A stretch of DNA of 5,348 bases, taken from positions 1 through 5,348 of the forward strand of contig JALOBR010000094.1 in NCBI GenBank assembly GCA_023228195.1, in the 5' to 3' direction. Positions 4,998 to 5,348 of this stretch are shown in pieces (within the stretch, counting starts at the first letter, position 1; every line of letters starts with the position of its first letter). The position numbers and the translations under genes are program-made. Under the pieces are notes generated by a model. It worked only from the letters and a program-made list of their open reading frames with translations. It did no database searches and was not told where the DNA came from. The DNA is from Candidatus Omnitrophota bacterium. GTDB lineage: Bacteria > Omnitrophota > Gorgyraeia > Duberdicusellales > 4484-171.

Positions 4998-5067
4998 CCG
5001 AAATGCTCTCAAAAAATATCGAACGAGTACTCTCGTGAGAGATTTTTTGAGTATGTGGGCATTTTGG
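4998..5067. repeat. Nested 70-bp imperfect hairpin, possible bidirectional terminator
   Basis: Three nested pairs share a centre. CCGAAATGC (4998-5006) pairs with GCATTTTGG (5059-5067), 8 of 9. CTCAAAAAAT (5008-5017) pairs with ATTTTTTGAG (5042-5051), 10 of 10. ACGAG (5023-5027) pairs with CTCGT (5032-5036) around TACT. The short GC stem flanked by A6 and T6 runs is the form of a bidirectional intrinsic terminator. It sits about 80 bp past the stop codon of the upstream gene. The long outer arms also fit a small palindromic repeat element. Confidence 0.45.
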
Positions 5068-5074
5068 AATAATA

Positions 5075-5100
5075 AATCCCAAAACTATCGATGCGGGATT
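5075..5100. repeat. Short inverted repeat
   Basis: AATCCC (5075-5080) and GGGATT (5095-5100) are exact reverse complements around 14 bp. Alone this is weak, but it is one more palindrome in a gap already dense with them. The rest of 5101-5149 is AT-rich, with ATGTTATT occurring twice, and shows no gene. Confidence 0.3.
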
Positions 5101-5149
5101 ATGTTATTTATATTAATCAATCACAACTGATGTTATTCCTAAACACCAA

Positions 5150-5348
5150 TCAATAATATCTGTAGGGTACTTCAGGCTCTTCTGCCTCGACTATTTTTTT
5201 CTTACCTTTAAAAATCATTTTCTTCACTTCTATTTTAACCTTTATATCCTTTTCCTCGCCTAAAATATTCAAAAGTTTTTCCCTGACCTTTTCCTGAACT
5301 TCTTTTGCAAACGATGCAAAATTTACTTCTGAATTTAAATTTCCTTTT
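5150..5348 (-). CDS. C-terminal part of an Asp23/AmaP-like protein (partial)
   Basis: The minus strand is open from the window edge through 65 sense codons to TGA at 5152-5150. The part visible reads FASFAKEVQEKVREKLLNILG, then a Lys/Val-rich strand (DIKVKIEVKKMIFKGKK) and an acidic tail ending EEPEVPYRYY. An amphipathic helix followed by an alternating beta strand resembles the Asp23/Gls24 fold, and AmaP membrane-anchor proteins end in such a domain. The usual Asp23 pattern of a helix with (V/I)QxxVKExLE and a strand V-x-V-x-V is recognisable, though the sequence is too short for certainty. No start, membrane helix or upstream neighbour is visible. It points the same way as the phosphofructokinase gene but is separated from it by a 230-bp palindrome-rich gap. 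Confidence 0.6.
   Translation of the reverse strand, partial: KGNLNSEVNFASFAKEVQEKVREKLLNILGEEKDIKVKIEVKKMIFKGKKKIVEAEEPEVPYRYY

Noticed and set aside
4933..5130. Plus-strand open frame of 65 codons upstream of and antisense to the phosphofructokinase leader
   Set aside because: It is built from the inverted repeats of the gap, lacks a ribosome binding site, shows no recognisable domain and opposes all neighbours.

Overview
The window looks like chromosomal DNA from a low-GC, Gram-negative-type bacterium. A gmhA gene and a stand-alone rfaE2 gene imply LPS heptose synthesis, and a short NlpD/EnvC-like lipoprotein fits a diderm envelope. The mix of a short-form ThiC, a free-standing ThiD2 protein, a PPi-type phosphofructokinase and an Asp23/AmaP-like tail suggests an uncultured lineage rather than a well-known proteobacterium. 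Omnitrophota or a relative is a guess from general familiarity, not something the sequence proves. Every credible gene lies on the minus strand, so the text follows transcription from right to left.

Right edge (5348-5150): the C-terminal 66 codons of a protein resembling the Asp23/Gls24-AmaP family. Then comes about 230 bp without a gene (5149-4921), packed with inverted repeats. A 70-bp imperfect hairpin lies at 4998-5067. Nearer the next gene, three mutually exclusive stems lie just upstream of a perfect AGGAGG ribosome binding site. This site drives a 6-phosphofructokinase (4920-3895) whose active-site residues are of the PPi-dependent type. Next is gmhA (phosphoheptose isomerase, start about 3874), which follows within 20 bp or overlaps. 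Both enzymes can meet at sedoheptulose 7-phosphate.

A 128-bp gap with short repeats and a hairpin (3180-3307) precedes a tight group: rfaE2 (heptose-1-phosphate adenylyltransferase), an 8-bp overlap into thiD2, then 2 bp to thiC. Thus an envelope heptose gene and two thiamine pyrimidine-branch genes probably share one transcript. A tRNA-Gly(CCC) follows thiC after 10 bp.

Left end (976-1): a short gap with a candidate promoter inside a 10-bp inverted repeat leads to a LytM-domain lipoprotein gene. Its catalytic zinc ligands are mostly missing, and its best ATG is followed at once by a TAA stop, leaving a TTG as the apparent start. Beyond it lies a broken reading frame that runs off the window. 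It has two -1 shifts, each explained by loss of one A from an A-run, and a degenerate P-loop-like motif. It is either a decaying gene or one hit by homopolymer sequencing errors.

No mobile element, CRISPR array or TPP riboswitch was seen. The most unusual signals are the switch-like leader of the phosphofructokinase gene, the stop at codon 2 of the LytM lipoprotein and the frameshifted gene at the left edge.
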